From NCBI GenBank assembly GCA_023375675.1, contig JALQBC010000071.1, forward strand, positions 1 through 64,000: 64,000 nucleotides of DNA. Direction: 5' to 3'. The stretch's first letter is position 1, and the number at the start of each line of letters is the position of its first letter. This stretch comes from Cytospora piceicola. Lineage: Eukaryota; Ascomycota; Sordariomycetes; Diaporthales; Cytosporaceae. The notes beneath the pieces are model-generated. The model was not told the origin of the DNA and did no database searches. It worked only from the letters and a program-made list of their open reading frames with translations. Shown here one piece after another: positions 48,757 through 61,009 of the stretch. The translations under genes and the position numbers were made by a program.

Positions 48757-48897
48757 AACCGTGGAGTTACATGGGAAGTAATGGATCCTTTGTCTCGTCC
48801 GAGGACATCACATGAGCAGACATTACAGCAGAAACCGTAGAGTTAAGTAGGAAGATTTCTGGGAAAGTCACCCACGCCCACCGACAACTCCACGAGT
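48757..48897 (+). repeat. Diverged dispersed repeat, copy 2
   Basis: Two internal sub-units (ACCGTGGAGTTACATGGGAA at 48759 and ACCGTAGAGTTAAGTAGGAA at 48834) resemble each other and 22183-22270. The second is followed by CACCCACGCCCACCGACAAC. No coding content. Confidence 0.4.
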
Positions 48898-49470
48898 AGT
48901 AGACTGTGGGCAATTCCCCTTCCTTTCCTCTCCTTTCGCGAGTATCGCGAAGGATTAGATTCGTCGGGGCTCAAGACTCCACCCGGTTACAGCCAGCGCG
49001 GTTCTTGGAAGAGGAGCTGTGTTTGTACTGGAAACAATGCTGGTGAAAGAATGGAAATTGAAACTGAATTGAGCCTGGGAATGGAGATTGATGTGGATGC
49101 TCGTTGAAAGATCAGTCTGGGTGATTGACGGCGAGCGAGATAGTGCGCCGCATGAAGCGGAGGGACCACCAAGAATAAATAAAGGGATGGATGGATAATG
49201 AATATGATTGGATGACAATGAGATTAGTTGCATAGCGAATAGTAAGTGTGTAGGTTGACGTAATTTTAGAATCTTGGAAGCTAATAATGGTGTTGTTGTT
49301 GTTGTTTTGACTGTGTATAAAAAAGAATTAGAGTAAGTGGAAGAGAAAAAAGTCATGAACTTTCAATCGACATCGCATGTAACAATGTTAACAACTTGCA
49401 GCAGGCTAATTATGGCTTGGTACCGATAGCGGGGTATAGCGGGGTCAAGTGTTCCGGTCCGGAATGTGAT

Positions 49471-49471
<1 letters not shown>

Positions 49472-49504
<33 letters not shown>
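49472..49504. repeat. (AT)n microsatellite
   Basis: An uninterrupted AT dinucleotide tract of about 33 bp. Confidence 0.95.
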
Positions 49505-49508
<4 letters not shown>

Positions 49509-52500
49509 CAACTTGCACTAAAAAGAGCGTCACAGTCTAAGAAACTTGCGCCTTCCTCTGGGCATCACGATAGGGCGAGGGCTACGCCGATGGTGACGGT
49601 AATAGTAACGGCGGCGGCGACGTTGCAACCCACACCGTACACATGTGTTGGGCTGTCTGGATTATTAGTACTAGGGCCGAGTTTCGGTGCTTGGTCGACG
49701 TTCTCATGCATAACCACTTGTTCTAGCCAGGATATCGCGGACAATCGTTTGGGGAGAGGGAGAATCAGAACGGGAACACTGAACTGTAGGTAATTAGCTC
49801 CAGCACCTTCGCTAAGTTCTGCCCCTAGCACATCCTGTGGCATAACTACAGCTTCTAGGATGAGCTCTGCGTTTTCCTGGTCTGGATGAGGCACTGGTGC
49901 TTACCACTACTCGTAGCAAATTCGAATAAGAAAGCTGCTGGTCTAGATTATCAGGCTACTTGGTCCGTTAGGATATAGACATCTGTATGCAGTCTTGCCA
50001 TCGACGGCCCACTGCAGCCCACATACACCATCATTACGGTATCTCGGTACGCTGGCTATAGCAACAATCCCATCACTTTCTCTAGCTTAGAGGGTAACAA
50101 CAATGATAGCTAAGTGGACAATGCTGCCTCACTTCGAGTAGACATCGGAAGCTACTTTCAGAGTAAGGTCGAGAAGGTGCTTGTGTTTTCACAATCTGCT
50201 CACCACGGCTTTTGTCTACACGGCTTTTGTCTCCACGGCTTCTTCTCCACCTCGGGTTTTCCTCCATTCCGGCTTTCTCCACCACTTTATTACATGGCTT
50301 CCTGTATTGTCTTCCGCTGCATCAGTTCTTCTTGAAGAATACATGGATTCGCCACTTATCTCTATAATCAACTACTATTATTGCACCAACCACCCTACTC
50401 GGTCTGTATATTGTAGAATCATTGGAGAAAACTAAAGACAAGCAGAAGTTGACAGGCTCTGAGGTTGCTCGACGCTGTCAGCAACATAGCGGCCTTGGTA
50501 TTGGGACTCTACTACACGCTGACGTGCGATGCAGCCGACCTTGTAGGCACCGCGCATATACGGCTGTATTAGTGGCTAGTTGGATAATTTTCTTGCTTGC
50601 CTGCTAGGGGGCTGTTTAGCCTTGAATGCGCAGGTGGAACAGGTTAGAACGAGGTCTGAGAGCTTGGGCTTGGATGAGATTGGATCAAGGTTGGTGGTGA
50701 TCTCTCTAACTATTGGTGTCTTGGAACCTATCGTGGTGTGATTTGGGCGGAAGCCACAATTTCTTCCGGTTGAAAATGTCCGTTCTTAACTGACCTGACC
50801 TCAGAGTTGGTCGTTCGTCGTTGGAGTCTTTATCTGGATAATGACTGCTATTTCCTATCAGTAATTGCACGTGGATCTGTTCCTTTTCCGATGCACAGGC
50901 CAGAGGCACAATGAGAACCTCGAAGGGCTATTGTTGGGCATACAAAACCCCCTTTTCGGCAAGCCTTTATACTCGACGGCCCACCCTGTTGCTATTTCTG
51001 ATGGGTGTGTTTATGAGCCCGACAAACGAGGCTCCCATCCTAGACGACGGGGCATCATGTCTCGTACGTGTCATGTCCTCAGTCAGTCAGTCACTAATCC
51101 TCGTCTTCTTCTCTCCTGCCAAATCCTATCAACAGTCAGTATCCAGTTTCGAGCGTTTCACTTGACATGCGAACTTGGCGTGAAATAATCCTCGTCGGTG
51201 AGACATGGCATTGTGTATCTCGGTTGTTGTAACCGAGACCCGTGAGGTTCGTTCTACTCATTATGCGTGTATATTACATGGTCAGCAGTGAGCACAGTAT
51301 ACATTTGCTTACGCAACACTTTCAACGGGTCAGTGCAGATGTGCATCAGCGTAATTTGAACATGTTCATGTACCTTAAGTATCACTTGGTTTCAGGGCAC
51401 AATGGCACGATTTCTTGGCGGCACATACGTACGCATACGTGCATAGGGATAGTCTATACGAACCGGTAAACTTACCTGCACAGGTACTTACTCGTATTAT
51501 GCAATGTCATCTTATGTCCATCTGGATGGATCAATAGTTAGTACACAAGAATACTAGCTTGACAAATTCAAGAAGTGGTAGTTCACCTTCACAATCAGCT
51601 TCAGCTATATAGAGAGCAGACTTAAATCCAATTTTACCCTAAGGTACCTTTATTTCTCAGGCCATTCTCTCTTCTTTTTTTTTCTTGGCCATCATGGCCA
51701 CGCTCTAATATACACATAAACACAATATGACGTCTTATCAGGAAGATTGATAACCACCGGGGGGGGGGCCTCCGGGAAATCCTGGGTGAAATATTGTATT
51801 AGTTTCCTCTCCTCTTCGAATGTAGGGACCCCTGTTTGCGAAGGGGACTAGAATATATGCATGCATGCATAAGTACACATACCTGCCTGGCTTCTCAACT
51901 AATAAATACCTGGATTGTGTTGAAAAACTCAATCATATCATGTACAAGTACCATGTAAGTAAATATTTCTCTCTGGCTTGATCGTGTCGGATTCGGTTCT
52001 GGCATCATACCTCTCGAACAGCCTTGCTAACTTGCTGCTAAGATACAGACATCAACAAAGCAGGCCGTCACCAAGACCAAGGTGAAGGCGTTAGACATGA
52101 AGACGCAGGACTCGCTTCAATACCAATCAACTACCCAACTGTAGCCGCCGTGTCCTGTTCTGCTCGTATCCAGATCCCATGGTCTCTTAGTTTTTTACGT
52201 GCAGTCCTTAGCCACTCTTCTCTCTAGTGTTTGAGTAATGTTTAAGACCGTTAATACGGCGTGAAAATACGATTGCAGAGGATGATTACCCGTTAGCCAC
52301 ATCTGGTTCATCTTTAGTCAAGGCTACACATGTAAAACAGCATTCGCATCGACTATGTCACCATATCAATGGTTATTTCACATCTGTGCTCATCACAGCC
52401 CAGCTTAGCATACCAAGATACACAGTTCCTCTCCGCCCGGCGACACACCACACCAGCTTTTATAAAGGAAACTTCATCAGGGAACACGCAGTAAGATGAT

Positions 52501-53931
52501 GTCCTCTCTGTCGGTCAGACAGGCGACAGAGCTTTCAAGAGCCAGTTCGCCTCCTTCTGCAAGAGTGCTCCAACGAGCCAGGACTGAAACATGTTTGCGT
52601 ATCATCATTAGTCACTTGCTGAACTGCTTTTCGCCTGTTTCGACAAAATTGTCCAGTCTGTAAACATGCTAGCCGCAATAGCGACACACATACGAACAAA
52701 GACATACGTATATACATATACATATACTTATATATATATTTATACAAAACACTCGCATACGCACACATTAAAACTTTACTTAATTACCAATTGCACTTAC
52801 TAGACACACCAGACAATAGTGCTCTTATGTGGCGTTAAGATTATCAATGCAATGCACTGTACACACGGGGTTTACCCTAGACTTGAGGGACTTGGTTCCC
52901 CGCGCCCAGATGCTTGGAAAGCCGACAGACATCGAGAGGTAAAAGAAAGAAACGATCGTGCGGTTGATCATTTGCCTCGAAATTGTCACTCTAATCCTTG
53001 CTCCTCTTATCATTTCCGTGGCCTGACCAGGCGATAAAAGGGTGAGTCTAGCGATTTCATCTCAGAGGCTGGAGAGAGGCTCAATGACAACCACCACTCC
53101 CATCATCAGTACCTATATGATCTTCTTCTCTAATTCGGGATCGTCTGTCCCTTCCCAAACACCGTCTGCAGCACACCTGCGGCATACGGCGTCGTCTGTC
53201 GCTTCAATTCCGACTCAGAGTCAGAGTCAGAGTCAGACTTCAGTTTCTTCCATGGCTGCTTCGGCAAGGCTGATGACGGCCAGGGGCACATGGGGGCAAC
53301 CTTCCCCAGTTTGGGGCTCGTCTCTTACTCCCACTCTTCTAATGTCCAGCTGACGACTGGTGTACCCACCAACGTCTCCATGCCGTCTTCTCAATAAAGC
53401 TTAGACATAAGCAGGAGCATGACCAGGAACCCTCGCGCCACCACCTCGGGATATTTTATTATTTATAAGCCCACTTAGCCTTCAGCGTCTTCCTCCATGG
53501 TCACTTCGACAAGGCCAATAATGGTCAGGGGCAACCCTTCTCCACCTATATCATTCGAGCTGGGCTCGTATTATCATGGCGACCTGGCGGCTGCTCCTGT
53601 ACTGCTGCTGCCGCTACTTGCGCCTAGTGCGAATACACTGCCGTACTACCCGACAGTTTCAGCGTTGCATTACCTACACCACTTATCCGCGCAGTAGGTG
53701 GACTCACTGGTAGCCCAGATAATATCACAAGGTTGAGCTGGCACCACCACCAGCTGCGACGCAATGGTGAGCAGCAGCACCACGGCCCTGGATTGAGAGA
53801 TGAAGATGCGTAACAAGCCGATGATCACCCCTTGGCTGCCGTCTCGATATCAGGCAGCGCTCAGCCTAGTGTCTCACAGGTTCCGACAGGACAACGACAA
53901 AAACAACAACATGAGGTCCTCCCATTTCCAG
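49505..53931. other. Intergenic, no convincing gene
   Basis: Normal composition. It contains a short minisatellite (50200-50288), a G-run near 51760-51768, ATGCATGCATGCAT near 51859, a (CAGAGT)n tract near 53214-53237, and a degenerate duplication in which CCATGG..ACTTCGACAAGGC..GGTCAGGGGCAACC at about 53488-53542 repeats a similar order at about 53250-53310. No open frame gives a recognisable protein. Confidence 0.4.
50200..50288 (+). repeat. Short minisatellite, 15-bp unit, core CCACGGCTTTTGTCT
   Basis: Three clear units (CCACGGCTTTTGTCT, ACACGGCTTTTGTCT, CCACGGCTTCTTCT), then two or three degenerate ones ending in CCACCAC. It is the smallest of the five related arrays. Confidence 0.8.
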
Positions 53932-54277
53932 ACCTCGGGGCCTCCCAGTAGTGTTACAAGCCACTGTCACTCTACTGGTACGGGAAATAGCAGTCGGATT
54001 GATAGAAATTTCCCCCTTCAGGCGGAGGCTATACCAGAGATCGGACGGTGTTTCTGCTGCTCTTACTACTTACTTTCCCGCATTTTTGACGGTCCCTGTG
54101 GCGGCCTGGACCTACCAAACGTTAACACTGGTGCGACCACATGAAAATCGTCTGGTATTGGAGACCCTGGTGCACAAGCTTAACGACGACATGGCGGCGA
54201 GGAGGGGCTTCGCGGCTAGGGGATCTCGTGCGGAGCTGCTCGAGGTGCCATCGAGAGAGTTGGCGGCGCAGGTATAG
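53932..54277 (+). CDS. Possible terminal exon of a membrane protein, unidentified
   Basis: The frame is open from a TTTCCAG acceptor-like site at 53931 to a TAG at 54275-54277. It reads RPRGLPVVLQATVTLLV, a hydrophobic stretch SAALTTYFPAFLTVPVAAW, and a charged end (HKLNDDMAARRGFAARGSRA .. LEVPSRELAAQV). Composition and third-position bias look coding, but no upstream exon could be joined and no family is recognised. An overlapping minus-strand frame (54122-54535) looks weaker. Confidence 0.28.
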
Positions 54278-54737
54278 TGCAAGGGCCCCGGGGCTATTGG
54301 ATATCGAGAAAACTCTTGCTATAGTCTTACATGAAGGGTTTGTTCTGCCTGAGGAGGGTGAGTATGAGGGAGTAGTGAGCTTGCCTGGCGAATCAAAGTG
54401 GGATACAAAATAGAGCTCTCTTTGTATGTCCCGTCTTTGTTTTTGTGCTGGGTTATTTTCGGTCATCAGAAAAGAAAAGAACGAGATGGAAGAATAAGGG
54501 GAAGAGACCGAAAAAGTAAAGAGAAGGATTTGCATTTCCTATTGGTCCTTCAGTGATCTGTTTGTGGATCCTTAGCATTCACTACGAAGTCTATGATAAG
54601 CGGTGGGTATGCAATTAAACAGATCCAGGCTCGCTGCCGCCCATGGGTATCGCTGAAAAGCTCTCTTGTAATGTCTGCATTGGACAGTCGATACTAGGTG
54701 ACAACTCGAATTCCACTGTGCCTTGTCTTCAATCCCT
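54278..54737. other. 3' flank of the GH55 gene, nothing recognised
   Basis: About 460 bp between the doubtful exon and the GH55 stop codon. No motif stands out. It presumably includes the GH55 3' UTR, transcribed leftwards. Confidence 0.4.
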
Positions 54738-57580
54738 TTATTCCTGCGGCGTATACCGGCCGACGGAGGTTCCCCAAGATCCCGTGAAGTCCGGAGACGT
54801 TTCGATGTCTGTTGCGTCCGCCAGACGCAGAGCTACCTGCGTGTTCTTCGCCGTGAATCCGAAGCCTTGCAAGTTTGAGGGCGTTGACTCAATCCAGTGC
54901 ATGTAGTCTGTATTTCACTGTCAGTGCTCTTTGTCCAATATAAGAAGTTTTTCTAATATCCATGGATATATAGTGACACAATATATAATGGCAAGATTTA
55001 TTTTAGACTTACCCTGGCACACTTCATTATTGCCGCAGGGTATCCCGGGTCCGGTGTAGAATACCCACGACGCAGAGGCATAGGTGTATATATTTGAGCC
55101 GCCATTGATATAGTTTGCATAACCCATCCGACAGCGGTTATTATCACACCAGCCCATATCCGGATCGCCCCAGCCCGCCGGGTCAGCAGTCCACGGCGCT
55201 GGCGCTGCTTGGTCCGTATTGATGCCCTGGTCGTAATTCGTCTCGGACTGTAAGAGCGTGACGACCACGTTGCTCGCCTTGCGCAGGTTCAGCTGGTACA
55301 GCCAGAAGTGCTCGCTCCCCAGCCCGTGGAGCCAGGTTCCCCCCATCGTGGCCTCGACGAGCATGCCGCCCTTGACGGCGATGTTTTGTCCGCCGGTGGA
55401 TGACTCGGTGAAGTGGTCCGCCACCCAGTTCCAGACATTTTCGACATACACGGACGATGTCGCCGCCAGGTGGATCCCGAGGAAGGCGGCCCTGCACTCG
55501 TTGCCGGGGTCAGTGCAGGCGGCCACGAGGGCGTCGGCCCCACGAGTGCCGCCGATGGTCACCAGCGAGTTCCACAGGGCGACGTCGCCCGGCTGACTAC
55601 CAGCCATGTTGAACTGTAGGATTATGGCGCCGGGGAGGACATCAGACACGGTGAAGCGCATATCCTGGAACTGCGCCGTGCCGACGTCGCCTGCGTTGCC
55701 TACCTGGACGACCGGCCGGGGCTTGGATGAGTCCTTGAAGTTCTTGCCGTTGCCGGTGATCGTAGCCCATGCCTCGCCGACGATGCGTGATCCTACGGGG
55801 ACCAAGAGGGTATCTTCCACCCTGTACTTGCCGAAGGGGAAGTAGGCTATCTTGCCTTGTCCAGCGGCATATTGCAGTATACTGTTGAGGACACCAGATT
55901 CGTCCCTGCTATTATCTGTGCGGGCTCTTGTGTCAGCATTTGAGTTGTTAGTATCAGGAACGTGGTTGTAATACTACAACCACACAGATCATTCGACTTA
56001 CCGCCGTAGACAGTGTAGCCTCCGTTCTGGTCGGGGTCTTTGACATTGATGAAGTCCGATACAGTATTTGAGGCATAGTTGGGCGCAGAAAGCACGGGAT
56101 ATTTTCCCCCGGGTGCCAGAGTAGCTGGGCGGGTATTTGTAGACGAAACAGGACCGTAGACGGGGTTACCGCCAACTGTGTTTCCGTAGGTGAAAGTGTC
56201 GACGTGGCTTTGGCCACCAAGCAGCAGGGTGCCACTTGGTCCCACTGCGATGGCCGAGCTCGTGTCCTTGCTCAGGTTCTCAATCAGGAATGACGCGTAT
56301 TGGTTCATGGTGAATGTCACTCCCGAGTTGATAGATGTACCATCAATCACCGCCACCCAAGGACTTCCGCTGTCGACCAACACACCATTCCCACAGGTGT
56401 CCCATGTGGGACCGACAAGGCTGATCGTGTTGCCCCCAGAGACCCGCAGGCCAATGGTGTTCTCGTAGAAGTATATACCCTTGTAGAGAACTTGTTGGTG
56501 ACCGTTATGCCAGATTCCATGCTAAAGACAGACACGCTTAGCACTCTTGATCATGTTTCGTATAATCAATAAACTTAGATATGTGATCACTGAACTTGTT
56601 CGATATGGACTTCACACTCACCTGTCCCCGCTCGATCCTCGCGTCAGCAACAGTAAGAGTAGATCCTCTAGTAAGCAGTATTCCGGTATGTCCAGTCCCA
56701 CCGAAGGACGATGGCATTGTGATCCGGACATTCTGGAGCTGGCAGGCTTGGGCAACTCCCCACTGGAGTGCTGTGAAACCGACACCTGTATTGAACAAGA
56801 TTCTTCAGTGAGAATTTCTCTGACCGCCACACCTGATGAACTGCAAGGCGTTGGATCGCTGTCCTTTCCTTACCTCCGCCAATATTAGTTGTGTCTAGGA
56901 TTAGGTTCTTGAGCCCAACAGCAAAAGATAGTTCCCCTTTGTCACCAGTCGCAGGGTCTTGTCCCCTGATTAGTATGTCACCAGAGAACCCAGCTGCGGC
57001 TTTGATAGTAGGAGGCTACGAAAAGGAAGTTTAGTCATTTTTCTTTACTATGTTTTCTGTTATATGCGCTCGTAAAGCCGTTAAGGAACAAGAAAACAAA
57101 AACGCTCACGTTGGTAGCATCTCCCATCAGGATAGTATCAGTGGACATGTTTAGGGTCTGGCCGAGAGAGTAGGTGCCGGGGGGGATATAGACTACCTGG
57201 TAGAATATGCCAAGTTAGTGCCTGAAGGTCAATCTAGCTACCAAGGCATCACAACAAGTGTTGGACTGTCATACCCGTGGTTCAGAAGCGAGCCATTCCG
57301 AATTTCTTTGATTTCCTGATATGCCATCATCATTGATGGCAGCCTGGAGAGCGTCTGCGTCGCCAGCATTCACGGCTTTATAGACCGGGTAAGTGTAATC
57401 TCCATCTAGATCGGGGGCGTAGCCACGAGCAGATCCAGTGTGGTCCATATTAGCATACCAGAAGGATGTAGCTCTGGATTGGAGTTCGTTCTGTAGCTGC
57501 GGGACTGGTGAGGCTGGTAAGGCAGACACACAGGCTGACAACCCGATGAATGCCGCCAAGGGCTTCTTCATGAATTTCAT
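54738..57580 (-). CDS. GH55 exo-beta-1,3-glucanase, secreted
   Basis: 763 aa on the minus strand from seven exons: 57580-57275, 57196-57110, 57015-56874, 56785-56622, 56521-56002, 55915-55013, 54907-54738. All six introns (78-105 nt) are GT..AG and frame-consistent. The protein starts with a signal peptide (MKFMKKPLAAFIGLSACVSA) and has the two right-handed beta-helix (Pectate_lyase_3-like) halves of family GH55. The N-terminal half opens with SFWYANMDHTGSARGYAP and VYIPPGTYSLGQTLNMSTDT; the C-terminal half contains GKIAYFPFGKYRVEDTLLVP and SSVYVENVWNWVADHF. The QSETNY segment (E631) lies in the region that holds the proposed catalytic acid. It ends in WGTSVGRYTPQE. The family removes glucose from beta-1,3-glucan outside the cell, for wall turnover, mycoparasitism or nutrition. 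Length is normal and the frame intact. It directly borders a repeat block. Confidence 0.92.
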
Positions 57581-58143
57581 CTCGTATGTAGTGTCAATCT
57601 GAAATGAATGAGGTAGACTGGACGGTGGTGGGAGAGACGTTAACTGGTTGTGATGCTGATGATTCACTGTGAGGGCAACCTTGGAAGGCCAGAATATGCA
57701 CTCTACTCGAAGCAAAACAAGAACAACATCCAGCACGAAACTAATCACGTATGAGGACTAAAGATCTATATATTTATATTAAATTGAACAGAGATCGTGC
57801 AGTACCGGTATACTCGCAATAATACGAGAAGCTTAGCCATTTCGTCAATTACTCGTACCACATGTCAGCAGCCGCAATAACAATCAAATATGCAGATATA
57901 ATCAATAACGCGCCTTATATCAACATGGTTATATAGGCAGAAGCTTTTCAGGCAAGGCTTTCCAATGCCAAGGTAAGCCGTGGCTGACTACCGAGAACTT
58001 CACATTGCCTCTTCGGGGTTGGATCGACAGCCACCTGCTCATACCGGTCAGATGTAGTTATTACTAAGTCTTCATCCGGAGGTGTCCTTACTCCGCTTTT
58101 TCTTTCATGTGGAATCATATGCTCTGGATTAGTAACACCGAAT
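57581..58143. promoter_or_regulatory. GH55 upstream region
   Basis: About 560 bp between the GH55 start codon and the first family B copy to the right. It contains the 5' UTR and, presumably, the promoter. No specific element is assigned. Confidence 0.45.
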
Positions 58144-58445
58144 GCCTTCCGTTAAGAAGGTTTTTGTTTGTTTTACAAGGCGGGCAAGCACTCAGAAATT
58201 GTTACCCTTAAGATTTGTGCTACCTGTTTTTAATTCTGATTAGCTCTGAATTATAATTATGCTAATTCGCTGCAGCACTCGTTTCTTAGATCTGATTAGC
58301 TGTTAAAAGCAGTACTTCTAGTCGTTCCGGAGCTAAATGTACTAGTAATTATAAGGCCTTTTAATGCCTGCCGGAAGGTTTACAGTTACTTTAAGGCCTA
58401 CGATAAGGCGTACAATAAGGCTTACGATAAGGCCTATTATTAGGC
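58144..58445 (+). repeat. Family B dispersed repeat, copy 3 (5' part only)
   Basis: Starts with the GCCTTCCGTTAAGAAGG terminus (58145-58161), then TGTTTGTTTTACAAGGCGGG, CTACCTGTTTTTAATTCTGA, and the AATGCCTGCCGGAAGGTTTA block followed by CTACGATAAGGCGTACAATA units. The match to the other copies stops near 58445, where AT-rich sequence of repeat A begins. Confidence 0.85.
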
Positions 58446-58458
58446 TTACTATAGTAGA

Positions 58459-58926
58459 CTTTATATAATAATCACAGTATAACCTTTATAAGAGTACTTA
58501 TTGTAATTAGTAAGGTTTATATTATTAATAGAATATGTATATAAAGTATAAATAATATTCCGAGCTTTGTTTTTTATAATAATTAAAAGGTAATAGAACT
58601 TATTATAAAAAATAATAATTAGATTAATAATTAAAAACTAGCTATAAACTATCTAAAGGTTAGTATTTAACTATTCTTATATATTTAGCTTTTTAGTTAT
58701 AAGCTTAAAGTGCTTATAGTATAAATATTATAAGCTTTCTTTATTTATATTATTTATAAGTTAAGTACTATAAGTATTATAACTTTAACTTTAATAAGTA
58801 GCTTAGTTAGTTAGAACTTTTTTGTAAAGATCTTATCTGTCTTATAGTATAGCTTTATTTAAGCTATATATAACTTTTAATTATATAACTATTTAATACC
58901 TTAACTTTAAGTTATAATATTATTAT
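58459..58926 (+). repeat. Repeat A, copy 1 (RIP-degraded)
   Basis: Collinear with 60299-60689 plus 62463-62549: shared AGTATAACCTTTATAA-type start, AAATAATATTCCGAGCTTT, CTAGCTATAAACTATCTAAA, AAGTACTATAAGTATTATAA and, at the end, GCTATATATAACTTTT and TTAATACCTTAACTTTAAGT. Differences are mainly C/T and G/A. No open frame; element class unknown. Confidence 0.8.
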
Positions 58927-60298
58927 CTTCCTTTATCGGTTTTTATTTTTAAAGACTTATAAGTTATTTCTTTTATTTTAATATATATTTATATCTTTTT
59001 AATCTGTTATATCCGATAGTATTAAAAAACCTTATTTTAAAAAAACTATAAACTGTTTAATGTTTATTACTAAAGTTTATAAGAATAGTTTCGAGATACC
59101 GCTTTATTCCTACTATCGTTTTTAATATATTACTTATATAATCGATCTTATTTATCTGAAATATAGTAAGTATACTTATTAAGGTTATACTTATAATATA
59201 GTTAAGTTTGCTTTAGCTGTTTTTAGTTATATCCTGTTAAAGACCGAGCGGATTGAGTTTAAAAGGAAAAGGCTAAAGAGTAACTAACTATCTTTACTAC
59301 GTGTATTATTCGTTTATTAAAGTAACGTTGTTAGCTTTATAAACGTAGTAAGGGAATAATATATTATAGTTTTAAAAGTCTTAATAAAATAAAATATATA
59401 AAGGCTAAAGAACAGGCTGTCGGTAAAGCTACTTTAAAACCTTATACTGTTTTTATAAATAATAGTATATTAAAGTATAATTAAAGTATAGTAGATTTAA
59501 CTAATATTAAAGTAAAGTTATTAAAATTTAAAGTAAATATTAGTTTTAATTTAACGTTTAGTTAAAAAGTAAATGTTTTAGTTTTTTATTACTAGTAATA
59601 GTCTTTTATACTAGTAATTTAACTTTTATTTAATTATAATGTTTTCTTATTAGTAAGTTTTATATTAATAGAAAGTAACTAGTAGAACTACGTTTTATTA
59701 ATAAAACTTTATTTAACTAGTATTAATCTTTTATAACTAATAACGATTCTTTATTACTAGTAAGGTTTTATTTTACTAGTTATATTAGTTATAACTAGTA
59801 ACGTTATAAGTTTATTATTTAGCTATTTTAACTAGTTTAGTTATTAAATTAACTAGTATAGATTTATAATTAGTTATTCTTTTATGTTAATTAATTAACG
59901 TTTTATAGTATTTTAAGTTTTATATTAATTCTTATATATTTTCTAACTAGTTATAGCCTTTTTATTTAACTAAGAACTTTATTCTTTTATTAATTTATCG
60001 TTTATCTACTATTTATTCTACTTTATATTTTTATACTTTATAGTTAAGTTTAACTTTTTTATTAAGCTTTATATTCTTATATACTAGTTTAAGTAATAAA
60101 ATATAAAATAATAAGTATATCCTTATTTTTAAACGTAATAAAAGTTTATAGTTAACGTTTAAAAGCTTTTTAATAATTTTAAATACTTTAAGTGTTTTAA
60201 AATTAAGTTTTTCGTTATGTTTTTTTATTTTAATATTTCTTATATAATAAATAGACTTTATCTCTTTTCTTTAAAAGTAGTACTTTTAATCGTCTTCG
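58927..60298. repeat. AT-rich degraded repeat with ACTAGT-rich core
   Basis: RIP-type sequence without coding frames. Between about 59575 and 59860 the motif ACTAGTA/TTACTAGT recurs many times at intervals of about 15-40 bp, in a degenerate tandem, partly palindromic arrangement. The rest resembles the AT-rich blocks elsewhere in the window. Confidence 0.6.
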
Positions 60299-61009
60299 AT
60301 TATATATAATAATTACAGTGTAACCTTTATAAAGGTACCTGTTATAACCGATAAGGTTTATATTATTAGTAGAATATATATATAAGAGATAAATAATATT
60401 CCGAGCTTTATCTGTTATAATAATTAAAAGGTAGTATAACTTATTATAAGAATAATACTTAGATTAATAACTAAAGACTAGCTATAAACTATTTAAAGGG
60501 CGGTGCTCTTTTATTCTTATATATTTAGCTCTTTAGTCGTAGGCTCGAAGTACTTACAGTAAGAGTATTATAAGCTCCTCTTACTTACTATACTTACGGG
60601 TTAAGTACTGTAAGTATTATAACCCTAACCTTAGTAGGTTACCTTAGTTAAACGGAACTCCTTTATAAAGATTCCGTTCGTTCCGATATGCCTTCCGTTA
60701 GGAAGGTTAATGTTTGTTTTACAAGGCAGGCGAGTATAATAGAAAATTATTGCCCTTAAGATTTATACTACCTGTTTTTGATTCTGATTAGCTCTGAATT
60801 ACAATTATACTAATTCGCTACAACACCCGTCTAGAGGATCTGATTAGCTGTGAAAAGCAGTGATTTTAGCTATCGAACGGCTAAGAGAACTAGAGATTAT
60901 AAGACCTTTTAATGCCTGCCGGAAGACTTACAGTTATTTTAAGCCTACGATAAGGCCGATTACGATAAGGCCTACGATAAGGCCCTTTACAGTAAACCGA
61001 CAGCAGACC

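Larger units (their letters stand above)
46930..49471. other. Intergenic with minisatellite, no gene seen
   Basis: Normal composition. It contains the inverted-orientation minisatellite 47813-47932 and the dispersed repeat 48757-48897. Open frames stay under about 135 codons and show no domain. Confidence 0.45.
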
